A stretch of DNA of 64,000 nucleotides from Haliea alexandrii. Lineage in GTDB: Bacteria; Pseudomonadota; Gammaproteobacteria; Pseudomonadales; Halieaceae. Position numbers and translations under genes: made by a program. Under the pieces are notes generated by a model that saw only the letters and a program-made list of their open reading frames with translations, made no database searches and was not told the origin of the DNA. The DNA lies in NCBI RefSeq assembly GCF_003719295.1, contig NZ_RFLW01000001.1, forward strand, positions 62,001 through 126,000, written 5' to 3'. Of this stretch, positions 28,531 to 38,115 are shown one piece after another. The first letter of the stretch is position 1. Every line of letters starts with the position of its first letter.

Positions 28531-29985
28531 ATGCACCGCCTCTCCTGGCTACCCGGCCTGCTGCTGTGGCTTTGCGCGGCGGCACCAAACGCTGCGGGCA
28601 TCAGTCTGCCAGAACAGAACTTCTCGCCAGTGCAGGCGCAGCGCCTGAACATTGTGCTTATCACCGCGGACGACCTGGGCAAGTCTCTCGGCGCCTACGG
28701 CGATCCACTGGCGCAGACACCCAACCTGGACGCGCTGGCGGCCCAGGGTGTGGTCTTCGAGCGCGCCTGGGTCACGCAGGCATCCTGCAGTTCATCGCGG
28801 GCATCCATGCTCACCGGGCTCTATCCACACCAGCACGGACAGATCGGCCTGGCCGGTCAGCATGAAGAATTCCGCTTGCGACCAGGGCTCGCCACACTGC
28901 CCGGCTTGTTGCGCTCGGCGGGTTATTTCAACGGTATTATCGGCAAGCTTCACATCGACCCGCCCGCGGCGTTTCCGTTCGACCGGCGCTGGAACGACCA
29001 GAACGGCGCCATAGAAAGCCGCGATGTGCGCCGCGTCGCCCGGGTGGCGGGCGACTTTGTCCGCCAGCGAGGCACAAAGCCCTTTTTCCTCTACGTGAAC
29101 TACTTCGATCCGCACCGCCCCTACGACAGCGAGGCAGACCAGTTCCTGGGGCTGCCCGTCGCCCCCTATACCGCCGAGGATGCTACCCCGCTGCCATTTC
29201 TGGGTATCGACAGCCCGCAGATTCGCAGCGAAGTCGCCTCCTACTACAACGGCATCAGCCGGCTGGATACCGGGGTGGGGTTGCTACTCCAGGAACTGAA
29301 GCGCGCGGGGGTGCTTAACCGCACCGTGGTGGTCTTTGTCAGCGACCACGGAGCGCCCTTCAGTCGCGCCAAAACCACTGCCTACGAGGCGGGCGTGGCC
29401 GTGCCGCTGTTCATTCACTGGCCGGGCACCAGCCGCGCGGGACTGCGCAGCGAGGCGCTGGTATCGACGGTGGACCTGATGCCCACCCTGTTGGAAGCTG
29501 CGCGGATAACCCCGCCGCGCACCGAAGGTCGCTCATTGCGCCCACTACTCGGCGGCACTACACCCGCGCAATGGCGCGGCGTATTGTTTGCAGAGTACAA
29601 CGCGCACGCACCGGAGCATTTCTACCCACGGCGCGCCGTGCGCACGGCGCGTTACAAGTTGATCCACAACCTCGACAGCGCCTGCCGCAACCCCCTGAGT
29701 TATATCGGCAATACACGCCTGAGCCCTACGGTGCGCCCGGCACCCGGCTGGAACCCGACCTACCGCAACCTGTTCCACCCGCCGGAATTCGAACTCTATG
29801 ACCTGCACAACGATCCGTTCGAAACCAGCAACCTGGCGCAGAAACCGTCTCAGGCGCAGCGCCTGGGCAATATGCAGGCGGCGCTGATGCAGTGGCGCCA
29901 GCGCACCGGCGACCCGCTGCTCAACCCGGGGGAAATTGCCCGCCTGAAGAGTGCACTGGGCGTCGGTTGCGTCAGTCGTCGCTGA
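28531..29985 (+). CDS. exported sulfatase
   Basis: 484 residues with a signal peptide (LLLWLCAAAPNAAG). The metal site begins with ADD (46-48). The formylglycine motif is C86-S-S-S-R90, followed by ASMLTG, with Ser where most sulfatases have Pro or Ala. Further alkaline-phosphatase-fold motifs are GKLHID, NYFDPHRPY, and VVVFVSDHGAPFSRAKTTAYEAG. It is closest in style to the heparan N-sulfatase-like branch. It should act on sulfated glycans or other sulfate esters outside the cytoplasm and needs a formylglycine-generating enzyme. Its last 14 bases overlap the opposite oxidoreductase gene. Confidence 0.93.
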   Translation: MHRLSWLPGLLLWLCAAAPNAAGISLPEQNFSPVQAQRLNIVLITADDLGKSLGAYGDPLAQTPNLDALAAQGVVFERAWVTQASCSSSRASMLTGLYPHQHGQIGLAGQHEEFRLRPGLATLPGLLRSAGYFNGIIGKLHIDPPAAFPFDRRWNDQNGAIESRDVRRVARVAGDFVRQRGTKPFFLYVNYFDPHRPYDSEADQFLGLPVAPYTAEDATPLPFLGIDSPQIRSEVASYYNGISRLDTGVGLLLQELKRAGVLNRTVVVFVSDHGAPFSRAKTTAYEAGVAVPLFIHWPGTSRAGLRSEALVSTVDLMPTLLEAARITPPRTEGRSLRPLLGGTTPAQWRGVLFAEYNAHAPEHFYPRRAVRTARYKLIHNLDSACRNPLSYIGNTRLSPTVRPAPGWNPTYRNLFHPPEFELYDLHNDPFETSNLAQKPSQAQRLGNMQAALMQWRQRTGDPLLNPGEIARLKSALGVGCVSRR

Positions 29986-30988
29986 CCCGCACCACCAGCT
30001 TGCCCCTGTTGCCGCCGTCGAACAGCAGGTTGACCACCTCGGGGGCCTGCTCCAGGCCATCGATCACGGTTTCCTGATGCTTCAGGCGGCCCTCGAGGTA
30101 CCACGTTGCCAGCTCTTGCGTAGCGGCTGGGAAACGGTCCATGAAGTCAGAGACAATGAAGCCACGCACTTCAATACGACGCATGAGGATGGATGAGAAA
30201 TCCGCGCGCATCGGTTCGCCGCTGTTGTAGCCGGAGATCATGCCACACAGGGGCATGCGCCCGAACAGGTTCATCCGCGCCATCACCGCTTCCATGATCT
30301 CGCCCCCCACGTTCTCGAAATTGACGTCGATACCGTCCGGAGTGGCTGCCGCCAGCTGTTCACGCCAGTCGCTGGCTTTGTAATCCACCGCCGCGTCGAA
30401 ACCGAGTTCATCCAGCAGATAGCGGCACTTCTCTTCGCCGCCGGCAATCCCGACAGCGCGGCAGCCGCGAATCTTCGCGATCTGCCCGACCACCGAACCG
30501 ACCGCACCGGCAGCGGCGGACACCAACACTGTCTCTCCGACCTGGGGACGGCCCAACTCCAGTAAGCCGAAGTACGCAGTCAGCCCGGTCATACCGCAGG
30601 CACCGAGCATCGCCGACAGCGGAATGGGCAGGTTGGCGGGCAGTACCGCCATGGCATTCTCCCCCTCATCAGCCAGGCAATAGTCCTGCCAGCCAGTCAG
30701 GCCCATGACATGATCGCCCACCTGATAGCGGTCGGACTCGGACTTCACCACCACACCAATGCCGCCACCGCGCATCACTTCACCAATGGCAACCGGCGGC
30801 ATGTACTGGTCCATGTCACTCATCCAGATACGGTTGGTCGGATCCAGACTGAGGTATTGCACCCGCACCAGTGCCTGCCCCGGGCCCGGTTCAGGCGCGG
30901 GTTGGGTGGCAAAATCGAAATGGCTGCGCTCAATGCGGCCAGTGGGGCGCGCCTTGAGGCGGAATTGGCGGTTCTCGGGAACAGTCAT
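29972..30988 (-). CDS. NADP-dependent medium-chain oxidoreductase (CurA/leukotriene-B4-dehydrogenase type)
   Basis: 338 residues. The zinc-free MDR superfamily is shown by SLDPTNRIWMSDMDQYMPPVAIGEVMRG, the dinucleotide loop AAAGAVGSVVGQIAK, and MPLCGMISGYN. Such enzymes reduce the C=C bond of alpha,beta-unsaturated ketones with NADPH. There is no signal peptide. It stands alone on its strand. The 3' end overlaps the sulfatase gene. Confidence 0.93.
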   Translation of the reverse strand: MTVPENRQFRLKARPTGRIERSHFDFATQPAPEPGPGQALVRVQYLSLDPTNRIWMSDMDQYMPPVAIGEVMRGGGIGVVVKSESDRYQVGDHVMGLTGWQDYCLADEGENAMAVLPANLPIPLSAMLGACGMTGLTAYFGLLELGRPQVGETVLVSAAAGAVGSVVGQIAKIRGCRAVGIAGGEEKCRYLLDELGFDAAVDYKASDWREQLAAATPDGIDVNFENVGGEIMEAVMARMNLFGRMPLCGMISGYNSGEPMRADFSSILMRRIEVRGFIVSDFMDRFPAATQELATWYLEGRLKHQETVIDGLEQAPEVVNLLFDGGNRGKLVVRVSDD

Positions 30989-31174
30989 CGGGGGTCTCCG
31001 TTATCAACTCGAACGCCCCGGCAGGAACGCAGGGGAGCAGGCGAAGCTGCACAGTAACAGAATTGCCCACTGCGCCCCACTTTGCCGCGGTACACCTGTG
31101 CGGCCCCGTCTGCTACCCTGCTTGGCGCTCCCGTGAATTGAGTCCGACCTTGAGTGCGGGCTGAGGAACCCTGC

Positions 31175-33226
31175 ATGAACGAGGCGCAAACCGCCGTAAT
31201 ACCCCGCTCTACAGTCCTGCTTCCGGTGTTTATTCCGGCGCTCGTGGTGATTGTGCTGCTTGTTGTCGGCACTATCAGCAGCCCGGATCTCGCGGGACAA
31301 TTGTTCAGTTCGTCCCTGGCCTGGATTACCACCACCTTCGGCTGGTTTTACATGTTGTCGGTGGCATTCTTCCTGATGTTCATTGTTGTGGTGGCCTTCA
31401 GTAGCTGGGGCAATATCAAGCTGGGGCCAGACCACGCCGACCCGCAGTACAGCTTCCCCGCCTGGTTCGCCATGCTCTTTTCCGCGGGCTACGGCATTGC
31501 GCTGCTGTTTTTCGGCGTCGCCGAGCCCGTGCTGCATTACTCATCCCCACCCGCGGGCGCCGCAGAAACGGTGAACGCGGCGCGCCAGGCCATGCAGATT
31601 GCCTTTTTCCACTGGGGCTTTCACATCTGGGCCATTTACGGGCTGGTGGGCCTGGTGCTAGCCTATTTTGCCTTCCGTCACGGCCTGCCCCTGTCCATCC
31701 GCTCGGCGCTCTACCCGCTGATCGGCGACCGTATCCACGGGCCGATCGGCCACGCGGTGGATGTGTTCGCGATCCTCGGCACCATGTTCGGCATTGCCAC
31801 CACGCTGGGGCTGTCGGTCGCGCAGATCAACGCCGGCATCAACTACCTGTGGCCGCAGATTCCCGTCAACGTCACCGTGCAGATCATCGCCATCGTGGTC
31901 ATCACCGGGCTGGCGATCTTTTCCGTGGTGGCCGGCATGGACAAGGGCGTCAAGCGGCTATCCATCCTCAACATGGCACTGGCAGTGGCGCTGATGTTGT
32001 TCGTGTTCAGTGTGGGCCCCACGGTGCACATTCTGGAGAGCTTCCTGCAAAACACCGGCAGCTACCTGAACCACATCGTCGAGCGCACTTTCAACCTGCA
32101 GGCCTATTCGCGCAGTGACTGGATTGGCAACTGGACCCTGTTCATCTTCGGCTGGACTATTGCCTGGGCGCCCTTCGTCGGCCTGTTCATTGCCAAAATC
32201 AGCCGCGGTCGCACCATCCGGCAATTTGTCGTGGGCGTGATGTTCGTACCCACGATATTCACCTTCATGTGGTTTTCCATCTTCGGCGACACCGCCCTGC
32301 ACCTGATCATGAACGAGGGCTATCACACCTTGATCGGCGAAGTGCAGGCAGACCATGCCGTGGCGCTGTTCAAGCTGTTCGAACGGCTGCCCTTTTCTGC
32401 AGTGGTCTCGTTCCTGACGGTGATTCTTATCGTCACCTTCTTTGTCACCTCCTCAGACTCCGGTTCACTGGTGATTGATTCCCTCGCCTCAGGGGGCGCT
32501 CCTGTGACGCCGGTTTGGCAGCGCGTGTTCTGGGCCAGCAGCGAAGGCGCTGTCGCGGCGGCGCTCCTGCTCGCCGGCGGCCTCGGCGCACTGCAAACCA
32601 TGACCATCGCCAGTGCCCTGCCGTTTTCCCTGATCATGATTGCCGCGGCGCTGGGCATGTGGCGTGCGCTGGTCATTGAGGGCCACCACCACACCAGCCT
32701 GAACACCGGCGTGCAAACCCGCCTGTCCGGCACCACAGGCCGCGGCCTGTGGCGGCGACGTTTGGCGGGGCTGGTTACATTCCCCGGCAGGGAAGACGTT
32801 GAGCAGTTCGTTACCACGACTGTGCGCAAGGCCATGTGGCGTGTACAGCGCGAACTCGACAAGCAGGGCTGGCACGCAACGCTGCATGAAGAGGAAGCGC
32901 CCGCCCGGCTGTGGCTGGAGGTGACCAAAGAGGAGGCCGTGGACTTCATCTACGAGATTCGCCTGCTGGAGCACAGCCTGCCCCACTACGCGTTCCCGGA
33001 GATGACACATCACGGCGCGGACGTTGCGCATTACTACCGCGCCGAAGTGTTCCTGCGCCGGGGCGGACAGTCCTATGACATCTACGGCTTCGACCAGCAC
33101 GACATCATCACGGACATCCTCGACCAGCTGGAGAAACACCTGCATTTCCTGCATATCTCCCCAGCCAGCCTGCCCTGGAACATGGCCGAGCACGATGACA
33201 TGTTACGGCCGACGCTGGAGAGCTAG
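31175..33226 (+). CDS. BCCT family betaine/choline/carnitine transporter (BetT-like)
   Basis: 683 residues from ATG 31175, which has GAGG about 8 bases upstream. The GTG at 31154 lacks this. About 12 membrane segments fill residues 12-500. Typical BCCT stretches are FFGVAEPVLHYSSPP, FHWGFHIWAIYGLVGL and FGWTIAWAPFVGLFIAKISRGRTIR. The cytoplasmic C-terminal domain of about 170 residues is like that of BetT. It imports choline or betaine with H+ or Na+ for osmoprotection. The stop overlaps the opposite transglycosylase gene by four bases. Confidence 0.93.
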   Translation: MNEAQTAVIPRSTVLLPVFIPALVVIVLLVVGTISSPDLAGQLFSSSLAWITTTFGWFYMLSVAFFLMFIVVVAFSSWGNIKLGPDHADPQYSFPAWFAMLFSAGYGIALLFFGVAEPVLHYSSPPAGAAETVNAARQAMQIAFFHWGFHIWAIYGLVGLVLAYFAFRHGLPLSIRSALYPLIGDRIHGPIGHAVDVFAILGTMFGIATTLGLSVAQINAGINYLWPQIPVNVTVQIIAIVVITGLAIFSVVAGMDKGVKRLSILNMALAVALMLFVFSVGPTVHILESFLQNTGSYLNHIVERTFNLQAYSRSDWIGNWTLFIFGWTIAWAPFVGLFIAKISRGRTIRQFVVGVMFVPTIFTFMWFSIFGDTALHLIMNEGYHTLIGEVQADHAVALFKLFERLPFSAVVSFLTVILIVTFFVTSSDSGSLVIDSLASGGAPVTPVWQRVFWASSEGAVAAALLLAGGLGALQTMTIASALPFSLIMIAAALGMWRALVIEGHHHTSLNTGVQTRLSGTTGRGLWRRRLAGLVTFPGREDVEQFVTTTVRKAMWRVQRELDKQGWHATLHEEEAPARLWLEVTKEEAVDFIYEIRLLEHSLPHYAFPEMTHHGADVAHYYRAEVFLRRGGQSYDIYGFDQHDIITDILDQLEKHLHFLHISPASLPWNMAEHDDMLRPTLES

Positions 33227-34455
33227 CCCTCCCCCGCAGGCTCCTGCATGGTGCCGTGTGCTGCCTCCTGCAGGCGCTGCTGGATCTCCGCGCTGGGGTA
33301 CCCATCAGCCACGGCGCCCACGCTGCGCTGGAAGCGACTGAGGGCGGCGCGTGTTCCCGAGCCGAACAGGCCGTCCTCGGCGCCGGCGTCGAAACCCAGT
33401 GCATTCAGCCCCTGCTGCAGAGCCAGCACATCCGCGCGCGCCAGCGGCTGCTGCCCCCCCGGCGGCGCCTGCTGCAGAGGCCCGGCGCCGGCGATACGGT
33501 CTGCCAAATGCCCCACCGACAGGGCGTAGGACTCGGAGCGGTTCCAGCGCATGATCACGTCGAAATTGTCATACACGAGAAACGCCGGTCCCGACGCGCC
33601 GGCGGGTACCAGCAGCGACGCCTGCAGCTCCGCGGTGGGCAGGGCTGCGCCGTCACTGCGCATCACCCCCAGACGCGCCCACTCGGCGAGCGGCAAGGCC
33701 TCGCCGGACAGTGCCAGCTCGTAGCGAAACCCCGCTGGCAGACGCACTTCACGGCCCCAGCGCAGCGCTGGAACCCAGCCCAGATCGCGCAGGAAGCGCG
33801 CGCCGGACGCCAGGGCGTCGCGCTCGCTGCGCCACAGGTTGATTTGGCCATCGCCGTCTCCGTCAACCGCATAGCGCAGATAGTTGGAGGGCATGAACTG
33901 GGTGTGTCCCACAGCGCCAGCCCATGAGCCTTGCATGTCGACAGGGCTCAAGCCCTCCCGCTCCAGCAACTGCAGTGCGGCGATGAATTCAGTGCCAAAG
34001 AAATCGGCGCGGCGGGTGTCGCAGGCCAGGGTCGCCAGTGAGTCGAGCGTGGGCATGCGGCCGAGATAGGAACCGAAATTGGTCTCCAAACCCCAGAAGG
34101 CGACGAGGTAATGACCGGGTACGCCGTATTCCCGCTGTAGCTGTGCAAGGAACTCGCGGTGTTGCGCGTACAGCGCCCGCCCCTGCTCGATGCGGCTCTC
34201 GGACACCCGCGCATTGAAATACTGGGCGAAGGTCTGGACGAATTCCGGCTGCTTGCCGTCCAGCTCCAGCACACGCGCCTGCTGCTGCAGCGTAGGCACC
34301 ACATCATCCACAATCTGCGCTGCCACTCCAGCTGCTCGCGCCTGTCCCTGCAGGGCCTCCAGGCAAGCCGCAAAACCTTCTTCCGCCCGGACCGAAACAC
34401 AGCCCAGCAGGCAAACTACAACAACAACCGCGCGCAACAACATGACACCACACAT
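33223..34455 (-). CDS. lytic murein transglycosylase (MltB family) with peptidoglycan-binding domain
   Basis: 410 residues from 34455; a second Met four codons on (34443) is equally possible. The export signal contains LLGC, so it may be a lipoprotein, or cleaved at VRA-EE. The catalytic Glu is E124 in GLETNFG, followed by MPTLDSLATLACD and GHTQFMPSNYLRYAVD. The last 65 residues are a peptidoglycan-binding domain (LQQGLNALGFDAGAEDGLFG). It cleaves the glycan strand to 1,6-anhydromuropeptides in the periplasm. Confidence 0.94.
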   Translation of the reverse strand: MCGVMLLRAVVVVVCLLGCVSVRAEEGFAACLEALQGQARAAGVAAQIVDDVVPTLQQQARVLELDGKQPEFVQTFAQYFNARVSESRIEQGRALYAQHREFLAQLQREYGVPGHYLVAFWGLETNFGSYLGRMPTLDSLATLACDTRRADFFGTEFIAALQLLEREGLSPVDMQGSWAGAVGHTQFMPSNYLRYAVDGDGDGQINLWRSERDALASGARFLRDLGWVPALRWGREVRLPAGFRYELALSGEALPLAEWARLGVMRSDGAALPTAELQASLLVPAGASGPAFLVYDNFDVIMRWNRSESYALSVGHLADRIAGAGPLQQAPPGGQQPLARADVLALQQGLNALGFDAGAEDGLFGSGTRAALSRFQRSVGAVADGYPSAEIQQRLQEAAHGTMQEPAGEG

Positions 34456-34583
34456 CCGGAACGATTACCGACGATACTTACACCCGCAGGTACAGGAAGC
34501 AAGATCCATCTGGCCTTGGGAGACTTCGAGAATCCGTACACAAGTCGCTATACTGTGCTCCGAACTGTCACTGAGAGAGACTC

Positions 34584-35756
34584 ATGCGAGCCCTAGCCAG
34601 AACACTACTCCCCTGCGCCCTGCTGCTGTTTGCCGGCGCTGCCTCCGCTCAATCTCAGGAAGTCCGCCATTCCACTTACCATGACTACCGCATAGTGCCG
34701 GTGGTGGACGGCTTGGTTCGCCCGTGGTCCATGGCGTTCCTGCCCGGCGGCGATATGCTGGTGACAGAACAGCCGGGGCGCCTGCGCGTTGTGCGCGAGG
34801 GCCGCTTGCTGGAGCAGCCTGTGAGCGGCGTGCCGGAGGTCTTCTACGAGGGCCAGGGGGGCCTGCTGGATGTCGTTCTGCACCCGGACTTTGCCAGCAA
34901 TCGTCTGCTCTATCTGTCCTACTCGAAGCCGCTGGAGGATGAAGAGTCCACCACGGCGGTCATTCGCGGCCGCTATAGCAATGGCGCACTGAGCGATGTG
35001 GAAGAGGTTTTCGTGGCGCAGTCCCGCGGCCGCGGGCACTACGGTTCCCGCCTGGCGTTTGACGAGCAGGGCTATCTGTTCATCAGCGTGGGCGACCGCC
35101 AGGTACCGCCCACAGGCGACCTGGCCGCGCATCCCGCACAGCAGCTCTCGGATCATCACGGCGTGATCGTCCGTTTGCACGACGACGGTCGCATACCTGC
35201 CGACAACCCGTTCGTGCAGGACGCCAAGGCACTGCCGGAGATCTGGAGTTACGGCCACCGCAACCCGCAGGGCATGGCCCTGGATCGCGCGAGCGGCACC
35301 CTGTGGATCACCGAGCACGGCCCCCAGGGGGGCGATGAGCTGAACCGCATTACACCCGGCGCAAACTACGGTTGGCCTGTGATCGGCTACGGTGTCAACT
35401 ACGGCGTCGGCACCACCATTCACGCCACCACACACGCAGACGGCATGGAACAGCCGCTGAAGATCTGGGTGCCCTCGATTGCCACCTCCGGCCTGGCACT
35501 GTACCGGGGCAGCGCCTTCCCCAACTGGGACGGGTACCTGTTTGCCGGCGGCCTGTCCGGACAGCAACTGACATTGCTGGGCATGGAGGACGGCAAGGTT
35601 GTACACGAGGAGACCCTCGCGCGCGACATCGGGCGCCTGCGCGACGTGCGCACCGGACCGGACGGATATCTCTACCTCGCGCTGGACGATAGAGGTGCGA
35701 AACCCTCGGCCATTGTGCGCCTGGAGCCGGTGCCCATTGCGCAGCGCTTCGAGTGA
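34584..35756 (+). CDS. PQQ-dependent aldose sugar dehydrogenase (GSDH/YliI type)
   Basis: 390 residues with a signal peptide ending ASA-QS. The six-bladed soluble glucose dehydrogenase fold is indicated by LVRPWSMAFLPGGDMLVTEQPGRL, the segment with GHYGSRLAFDEQGYLFISVGDR, YGHRNPQGMALD and WITEHGPQGGDELN. It oxidises aldoses in the periplasm with PQQ. Whether the organism makes PQQ cannot be seen here. The sequence before the gene contains TATACT about 25 bases ahead of the ATG as a possible -10. Confidence 0.93.
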   Translation: MRALARTLLPCALLLFAGAASAQSQEVRHSTYHDYRIVPVVDGLVRPWSMAFLPGGDMLVTEQPGRLRVVREGRLLEQPVSGVPEVFYEGQGGLLDVVLHPDFASNRLLYLSYSKPLEDEESTTAVIRGRYSNGALSDVEEVFVAQSRGRGHYGSRLAFDEQGYLFISVGDRQVPPTGDLAAHPAQQLSDHHGVIVRLHDDGRIPADNPFVQDAKALPEIWSYGHRNPQGMALDRASGTLWITEHGPQGGDELNRITPGANYGWPVIGYGVNYGVGTTIHATTHADGMEQPLKIWVPSIATSGLALYRGSAFPNWDGYLFAGGLSGQQLTLLGMEDGKVVHEETLARDIGRLRDVRTGPDGYLYLALDDRGAKPSAIVRLEPVPIAQRFE

Positions 35757-35834
35757 CTCGCATTCGCAACCGCTGTGCGCGCGGCCACGGCGTATTTCCG
35801 CTATGCTGAAAGCCCGCTCATACGAGAGAAGACC

Positions 35835-36080
35835 ATGACCCTGCCCAGAGAACAGATAGAGGAAATCGAATTGCTGCTGAAGTTCGACCTGAGCAGCGCG
35901 CAAGTGGGCCTCAAGGTGCACAGCAATGCGAATCCGGAGATGATTGCGGCGGCGCAGCGCCTGTACGGCAAGGGCCTGATCGACCAGGAAGATGGCGGCT
36001 TCCTCACGCCACTGGGGCACGAAGCCGCCGAACACCTGCAATTCGTCGCGCAGATTCTGGGGGCCCCCACCACTGCATAA
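35835..36080 (+). CDS. TIGR02647 family small protein
   Basis: 81 residues from ATG 35835 (MTLPREQIEEIELLLKFDLSS). It matches by eye the small gammaproteobacterial family with the core SSAQVGLKVHSNANPEMIAAAQRLYGKGLIDQEDGGFLT. The shape is that of a winged helix (YGKGLIDQEDGGFLTPLGHEAAEH), so DNA binding is plausible but unproven. It lies 78 bases after the sugar dehydrogenase. Confidence 0.85.
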   Translation: MTLPREQIEEIELLLKFDLSSAQVGLKVHSNANPEMIAAAQRLYGKGLIDQEDGGFLTPLGHEAAEHLQFVAQILGAPTTA

Positions 36081-36121
36081 GCGCCGCGCAGCGGCCCCAC
36101 TGCCTGTGGCAACCCCGACGT

Positions 36122-36982
36122 CTAGGGGCGGCTGCGCGCCAGCACCTCAGTAGCCATGCCCTCAAGGACCCTGAATGTCGCCAGTGGGTCCTTGCGCTTC
36201 AATTCCAGCAGGCCCATTTCTGGCCCATTGCCCACCTCGATTTCTTCCGTGCCGTTGCAGAAGCCCTGCAGTATCACCCGGGCACATTCGACGACATCCA
36301 TGCCATTGTCGACATCGTCTTCAACATCGCCCGCCTCGGCGCCACTGCCTGTCAGCGCCTGTCGGGCAATATCGGTGCGAATGTAACCCGGCACTATGGT
36401 CGTCACCTTGACACCCAGGTGCGCCACTTCGGTGCGCAAGGCGTCAAAGAAACCCATTACTGCATGCTTGACCGCACAATAGCCGGTGCGCAAAGGCGCC
36501 CCCACCTTGCCGGCCACGCTGGCCGTGACTGCGATACGCCCCTGGCCGCGCGCAACCATGTGCGGCAGCACCTGTTTGGTCAGGGCAATCTGCCCCAGCA
36601 CGTCCACCTCGAACAGGCGGCGATAGACGTCAAGGTCTGTGTCCAGGCAAATCGAGCGCTGGGAAATACCCGCGTTGTTGATCAGCAGATCAATCTGGCC
36701 GAAGTGCGCCAGCACGCCATCGACCGCGGCCGGCATGGCCTCGGCGGCGGCCACATCCAGCGGCTGCACGAGCACATCGTTGGGGAAAGCTCCCGCCTCA
36801 ATGCACTGTTGACGCACTGACTCCAGCCTGTCACGGCGGCGCGCCGACAACACCAGCCGCGCACCTGCGGCAGCAAACTCGACAGCCAGCGCCGCCCCAA
36901 TGCCACTGGAGGCGCCGGTAATCCACACGACCTGTTCAGCAAACACCTCGGCAGGGGCAGGCGTTGAAGGAGCATCTGTCAT
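36122..36982 (-). CDS. short-chain dehydrogenase/reductase
   Basis: 286 residues. Start placed at ATG 36982, with GAGGA six bases upstream; the ATG at 36988 sits inside that spacing. The NAD(P) loop TGASSGIG, the NNAG motif (LLINNAGISQRS) and the active-site YxxxK (YCAVK) are intact, with VPGYIRTDIA after. The tail (EEIEVGNGPEMGLLELKRKDP) is like DHRS7-type ketoreductases. The substrate is unknown. Confidence 0.92.
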   Translation of the reverse strand: MTDAPSTPAPAEVFAEQVVWITGASSGIGAALAVEFAAAGARLVLSARRRDRLESVRQQCIEAGAFPNDVLVQPLDVAAAEAMPAAVDGVLAHFGQIDLLINNAGISQRSICLDTDLDVYRRLFEVDVLGQIALTKQVLPHMVARGQGRIAVTASVAGKVGAPLRTGYCAVKHAVMGFFDALRTEVAHLGVKVTTIVPGYIRTDIARQALTGSGAEAGDVEDDVDNGMDVVECARVILQGFCNGTEEIEVGNGPEMGLLELKRKDPLATFRVLEGMATEVLARSRP

Positions 36983-37050
36983 GAGCATTCCTCGATTGGA
37001 GAACAGCCCGCATTATCTCCGTGAACACCCGCGCAGGGCAAAACTTTCGG

Positions 37051-37095
37051 CCGGCCCTGCCTGGAGCGGCCCTGCCTGAAGCGGCCCTGCCTGAA
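37051..37095 (+). repeat. 15-bp tandem repeat, three copies
   Basis: CCGGCCCTGCCTGGA, then GCGGCCCTGCCTGAA twice, head to tail in the gap between the SDR and DUF1295 genes. The last two copies are identical; the first differs at two positions. A length not divisible by a full DNA turn and a non-coding position suggest slipped-strand expansion. Confidence 0.9.
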
Positions 37096-37169
37096 AATGC
37101 CTGTGCTAGTCTTGCCCTTCAGGATGGGCGCCGAACACGGGGCCCCACGAGCACTGCGGAGATACCGGC

Positions 37170-38048
37170 ATGGGGCAAACACTGCTACGTTTTGGCGTTG
37201 TTCTCGGTCTCGGCCTGGGTATGGCCGCCGCGGGCAGCCACACCGGCACGAGCTGGCAGGGAATACCGGTGTTCGCCCTGTGTGCATTGCTGGCGTTCAC
37301 AATCCAGTGGCTGGCCTTCCTCCCTGCCTGGCGACTGCAAACCGAAGCCTTCTACGACCTGACCGGCGCCCTCACCTACCTGTCAGTCACCTGGCTGGCC
37401 GTGGCCCTGACACCCGACCAGAACGCGCTGGGCCTGTTGCTGGCAGGCTGCATCAGCCTGTGGGCACTGCGCCTGGGCAGCTTCCTGTTTCTGCGCATTC
37501 GCGCCGATGGCAAAGACTCCCGCTTCGACCGGATCAAGCCCTATGCCGGCCGTTTCCTGTTCACCTGGACCCTGCAGGGGCTCTGGGTGGTGATTACGGC
37601 CGGCTGCGCACTGGCGGCCATCACCAGCGGGCGTGCAGCCGAACCCGGAGGCCTGGCGATCACCGGGTTCGCCCTATGGCTGTTCGGCTTTGTGGTGGAG
37701 GTGGTCGCCGACCAGCAGAAGCGGCGTTTTCGACACACAAACGGCGAGGAGCGCTTCATCAGTACAGGGCTCTGGGCCTACTCCCGCCACCCCAATTACT
37801 TCGGTGAGATCCTCCTCTGGCTGGGCATTGCACTGATGGCCCTGCCGACACTTGCAGGCTGGCAGTGGGCCACGCTGATCTCACCGCTGTTCGTGTTTCT
37901 GCTGTTGACCCGGGTCAGCGGCATACCGCTGCTGGAGCGCAAGGCGGAACAACGCTGGGGGCAAAACCCGGACTGGCAGGCCTACAAGGCGCGGACACCG
38001 GCGCTGGTACCACGCCTGCGCGCCCGCAACACCGTGCCGCGTGCCTGA
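37170..38048 (+). CDS. DUF1295 membrane protein (steroid 5-alpha-reductase/ICMT-like)
   Basis: 292 residues. About seven hydrophobic segments. The conserved end YSRHPNYFGEILLWLGIAL binds the NADPH or SAM cofactor in this superfamily of membrane reductases and methyltransferases. GRFLFTWTLQGLWVV and DGKDSRFDRIKPY are typical of DUF1295. It probably reduces a lipid-like substrate; which one is unknown. The stop codon lies inside a 16-bp tandem repeat, and a triple 15-bp repeat lies upstream. Confidence 0.9.
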   Translation: MGQTLLRFGVVLGLGLGMAAAGSHTGTSWQGIPVFALCALLAFTIQWLAFLPAWRLQTEAFYDLTGALTYLSVTWLAVALTPDQNALGLLLAGCISLWALRLGSFLFLRIRADGKDSRFDRIKPYAGRFLFTWTLQGLWVVITAGCALAAITSGRAAEPGGLAITGFALWLFGFVVEVVADQQKRRFRHTNGEERFISTGLWAYSRHPNYFGEILLWLGIALMALPTLAGWQWATLISPLFVFLLLTRVSGIPLLERKAEQRWGQNPDWQAYKARTPALVPRLRARNTVPRA

Positions 38049-38065
38049 AGTGCCGCGTGCCTGAG
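38034..38065 (+). repeat. 16-bp tandem duplication across a stop codon
   Basis: GTGCCGCGTGCCTGAA is followed directly by GTGCCGCGTGCCTGAG. The first copy contains the TGA stop of the DUF1295 gene in frame, so the second copy is a duplicated, untranslated gene end. Confidence 0.9.
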
Positions 38066-38079
38066 CCGCTGCGCTGGGC

Positions 38080-38085
38080 TATAGT
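38080..38085 (+). promoter_or_regulatory. putative -10 box for yaeQ
   Basis: TATAGT within GGGCTATAGTGC, 30 bases before the ATG. The same context (GGTATAGTGCC) occurs before the nuclease gene at 38699-38704. No good -35 is visible because the repeat occupies that place. Confidence 0.4.
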
Positions 38086-38115
38086 GCCCACCCGCCTCAC
38101 GAGCAGTTCCGTACC

